Shown here one piece after another: positions 5,462-6,719 of a DNA stretch of 6,719 nt (position 1 is its first letter; the number at the start of each line of letters is the position of its first letter). The notes beneath the pieces are model-generated. The model did no database searches and had not been told where the DNA came from. It saw nothing but the letters and a program-made list of their open reading frames with translations. The position numbers were made by a program, and so were the translations under genes. The DNA is from Fusobacteriaceae bacterium (GTDB taxonomy: Bacteria; Fusobacteriota; Fusobacteriia; Fusobacteriales; Fusobacteriaceae), in assembly GCA_016938425.1 (NCBI GenBank), contig JAFGUR010000173.1, positions 1-6,719 of the forward strand. The letters run 5' to 3'.

Positions 5462-6619
5462 TTATTTTTTGGGTTCTACTGTATCTAAATAAACAAATTT
5501 TCCATCTTTCACTTGTTTTATTACTGCACTCTTTATAGCATTTCTATTTTCATCAAAATTAACTACTCCTGCAGCTCCCATAAAATCTTTTGTTTTGTTT
5601 ATTTCTTCTTTAATTTTTTCTGGGTCAGTTGAGTTTGCTCTTTTAATTGCTTCAATTATTAGTAAATATGCATCATATCCTAAAGCAGATACTCCTGCTG
5701 GTTCTTTATCTGGAAATTCTTTTTTAAATGCTTGTAAGAATTTTTCAGTTTCCTTTGTTGCTGGTTTAGCAGCATCAAAGAAAGTTGAGAAAATTGCTCC
5801 TTCTACCTCTTTTCCTCCAATATCAATAAATTCTTGAGTTTCCCATGTATCTCCACCAATTATTGGAACTGTTATTCCAAGTTGTCTTGCTTGTTTAATT
5901 AAAGCTGCTGATTCTGTGAAATTCCCTGGAGCAAATATTACATCTGGATTCAAACCTTTTATGTTTGTTAATTGTGCTGTAAAATCTGTATCTCCTGTAT
6001 TATAGTTTGCAACGGTTAATATACTTTTATCATCACCAGTTAATTTTTTAAAATCATCTGTAAAAAATTTTGCAAGTCCAACAGCATAGTCATTAGATAC
6101 CTCTTGAACTATTGCTACTTTTTTTGCTTTTAATTGATTAAAGGCATAATTTGCCATTACTGTCCCTTGAAAAGGATCTATAAAACAAACTCTTGAATAA
6201 AAATCATTCCCTACTGTTACCATTGGATTTGTTGCAGATGCTGCCACAGCTGGAACTTTAGAATTTTTAAATGTTTCCCCTCCAGCCATTGATAAAGAAC
6301 TTCCATAACTTCCAATTATTGCTGCAACTTTTTCTTTATCCACTAATCTCGCTGCCGCATTTGCTGCTTCTACTTTGTCAGATTTATTGTCAACTATCAC
6401 TAACTCAATTTTTTTCCCTAAGACTTCTGGATAAAGCTTATTAGCCAACTTAATTCCTTCAATTTCCCATTTAGCTCCACCTGCATTTGCCCCTGTTACT
6501 GGTTCAAATACTCCAATCTTAATCACATTACTTTCCTCTGTACTTTGCTTTTTCCCACATGCTGTAAACATTAAAATCATTAATGTTAATGCTCCTAATA
6601 ACAAAATAAATTTTTTCAT
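5462..6619 (-). CDS. livK: Branched-chain amino-acid-binding lipoprotein LivK
   Basis: This is the extracytoplasmic binding protein that captures the amino acid and delivers it to LivHM. The 385-aa product has a lipoprotein signal peptide: KK at 2-3, a hydrophobic core at 4-18, and lipobox Phe-Thr-Ala-Cys21, so it should be lipid-anchored after cleavage before Cys21. A Lys/Ser/Glu linker (22-31) leads into a two-lobed periplasmic-binding fold starting VIKIGVFEPVTG (32-43). Family landmarks are GIKLA (55-59), VAAIIGSYGSS (98-108), the ligand-pocket stretch VPAVAASATNP (122-132), and the second lobe with PDVIFAPGNF (225-234) and IIGGDTW (253-259). ALGYDAYLLIIEAI (312-325) is the C-terminal helix. 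Specificity could be Leu/Ile/Val or a wider set of hydrophobic amino acids. It is the first gene of the operon and the only binding protein in the window. Confidence 0.93.
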   Translation of the reverse strand: MKKFILLLGALTLMILMFTACGKKQSTEESNVIKIGVFEPVTGANAGGAKWEIEGIKLANKLYPEVLGKKIELVIVDNKSDKVEAANAAARLVDKEKVAAIIGSYGSSLSMAGGETFKNSKVPAVAASATNPMVTVGNDFYSRVCFIDPFQGTVMANYAFNQLKAKKVAIVQEVSNDYAVGLAKFFTDDFKKLTGDDKSILTVANYNTGDTDFTAQLTNIKGLNPDVIFAPGNFTESAALIKQARQLGITVPIIGGDTWETQEFIDIGGKEVEGAIFSTFFDAAKPATKETEKFLQAFKKEFPDKEPAGVSALGYDAYLLIIEAIKRANSTDPEKIKEEINKTKDFMGAAGVVNFDENRNAIKSAVIKQVKDGKFVYLDTVEPKK

Positions 6620-6628
6620 AAAGTCACT

Positions 6629-6634
6629 CTCCTC
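6629..6634 (-). promoter_or_regulatory. Ribosome binding site of livK
   Basis: GAGGAG on the minus strand lies 9 nt before the ATG at 6619, within the longer purine run AGAGGAGAG (6635-6627). It is the strongest ribosome site of the operon, which fits high expression of a binding protein. Confidence 0.75.
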
Positions 6635-6661
6635 TATATTTATTTATAATCTATACTCAAT

Positions 6662-6701
6662 ATATTAATGTTATAAATTGTATAGCTTTCAAAGATACAA
6701 T
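6662..6701 (-). promoter_or_regulatory. Candidate livK promoter region with an inverted repeat
   Basis: The minus strand has TTGAAA at 6692-6687 as a possible -35, with only fair -10 matches 17 to 19 nt on (ATTAAT or TAATAT, around 6662-6669). A perfect 7-bp inverted repeat, ATTGTAT (6677-6683) and ATACAAT (6695-6701), with an 11-nt centre, straddles that -35. This is where an operator could sit. The promoter call is weak because the stretch is nearly all A and T. Confidence 0.3.
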
Positions 6702-6719
6702 CTATATATCTTTTTAATA

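Noticed and set aside
5595..5837. 80-aa open frame on the + strand
   Set aside because: It is antisense to livK and encodes no recognisable motif.

Overview
The window looks like chromosomal DNA from a low-GC anaerobe, most likely Fusobacterium or a close relative. This is an inference from the very A+T-rich sequence, the Lys/Asn/Ile-rich proteins with AGA-type arginine codons, and the style of the short secreted proteins; no rRNA or other phylogenetic marker is present.

Layout. A small exported protein of unknown function (10-471, +) converges on a two-gene minus-strand unit, with a perfect 16-bp bidirectional terminator hairpin between them (472-506). The unit is an exported beta-rich protein (1029-1562) followed 3 nt later by a GNAT N-acetyltransferase (513-1025). 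Upstream of it lies a 323-nt gene-free stretch (1584-1906). It holds a 223-bp transposase-less inverted-repeat element (1600-1822) exactly flanked by 11-bp direct repeats, then a candidate promoter now cut off from its gene, then the terminator of the next operon.

The rest (1907-6619, minus strand) is a complete branched-chain/hydrophobic amino-acid ABC importer in the order livK-livH-livM-livG-livF. LivK is the lipid-anchored binding protein, LivH and LivM the membrane permeases, LivG and LivF the ATPases. The permease and ATPase genes are packed with gaps or overlaps of 1 to 8 nt. A 140-nt gap after livK carries a hairpin with a weak U-tract, probably a partial terminator that keeps the binding protein in excess, and an imperfect palindrome. 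A second dyad lies upstream of livK. Amino-acid uptake of this kind fits an amino-acid-fermenting organism.

The most unusual item is the element at 1600-1822. It has 15/17-matching terminal inverted repeats, a perfect 11-bp duplication, and an about 62% G+C core (1634-1713) that folds as a three-way junction. All its non-Watson-Crick pairs are G-U only when read on the + strand. It also appears to have landed between a promoter and its gene, lengthening the 5' leader by 234 nt. The liv operon itself is conventional.
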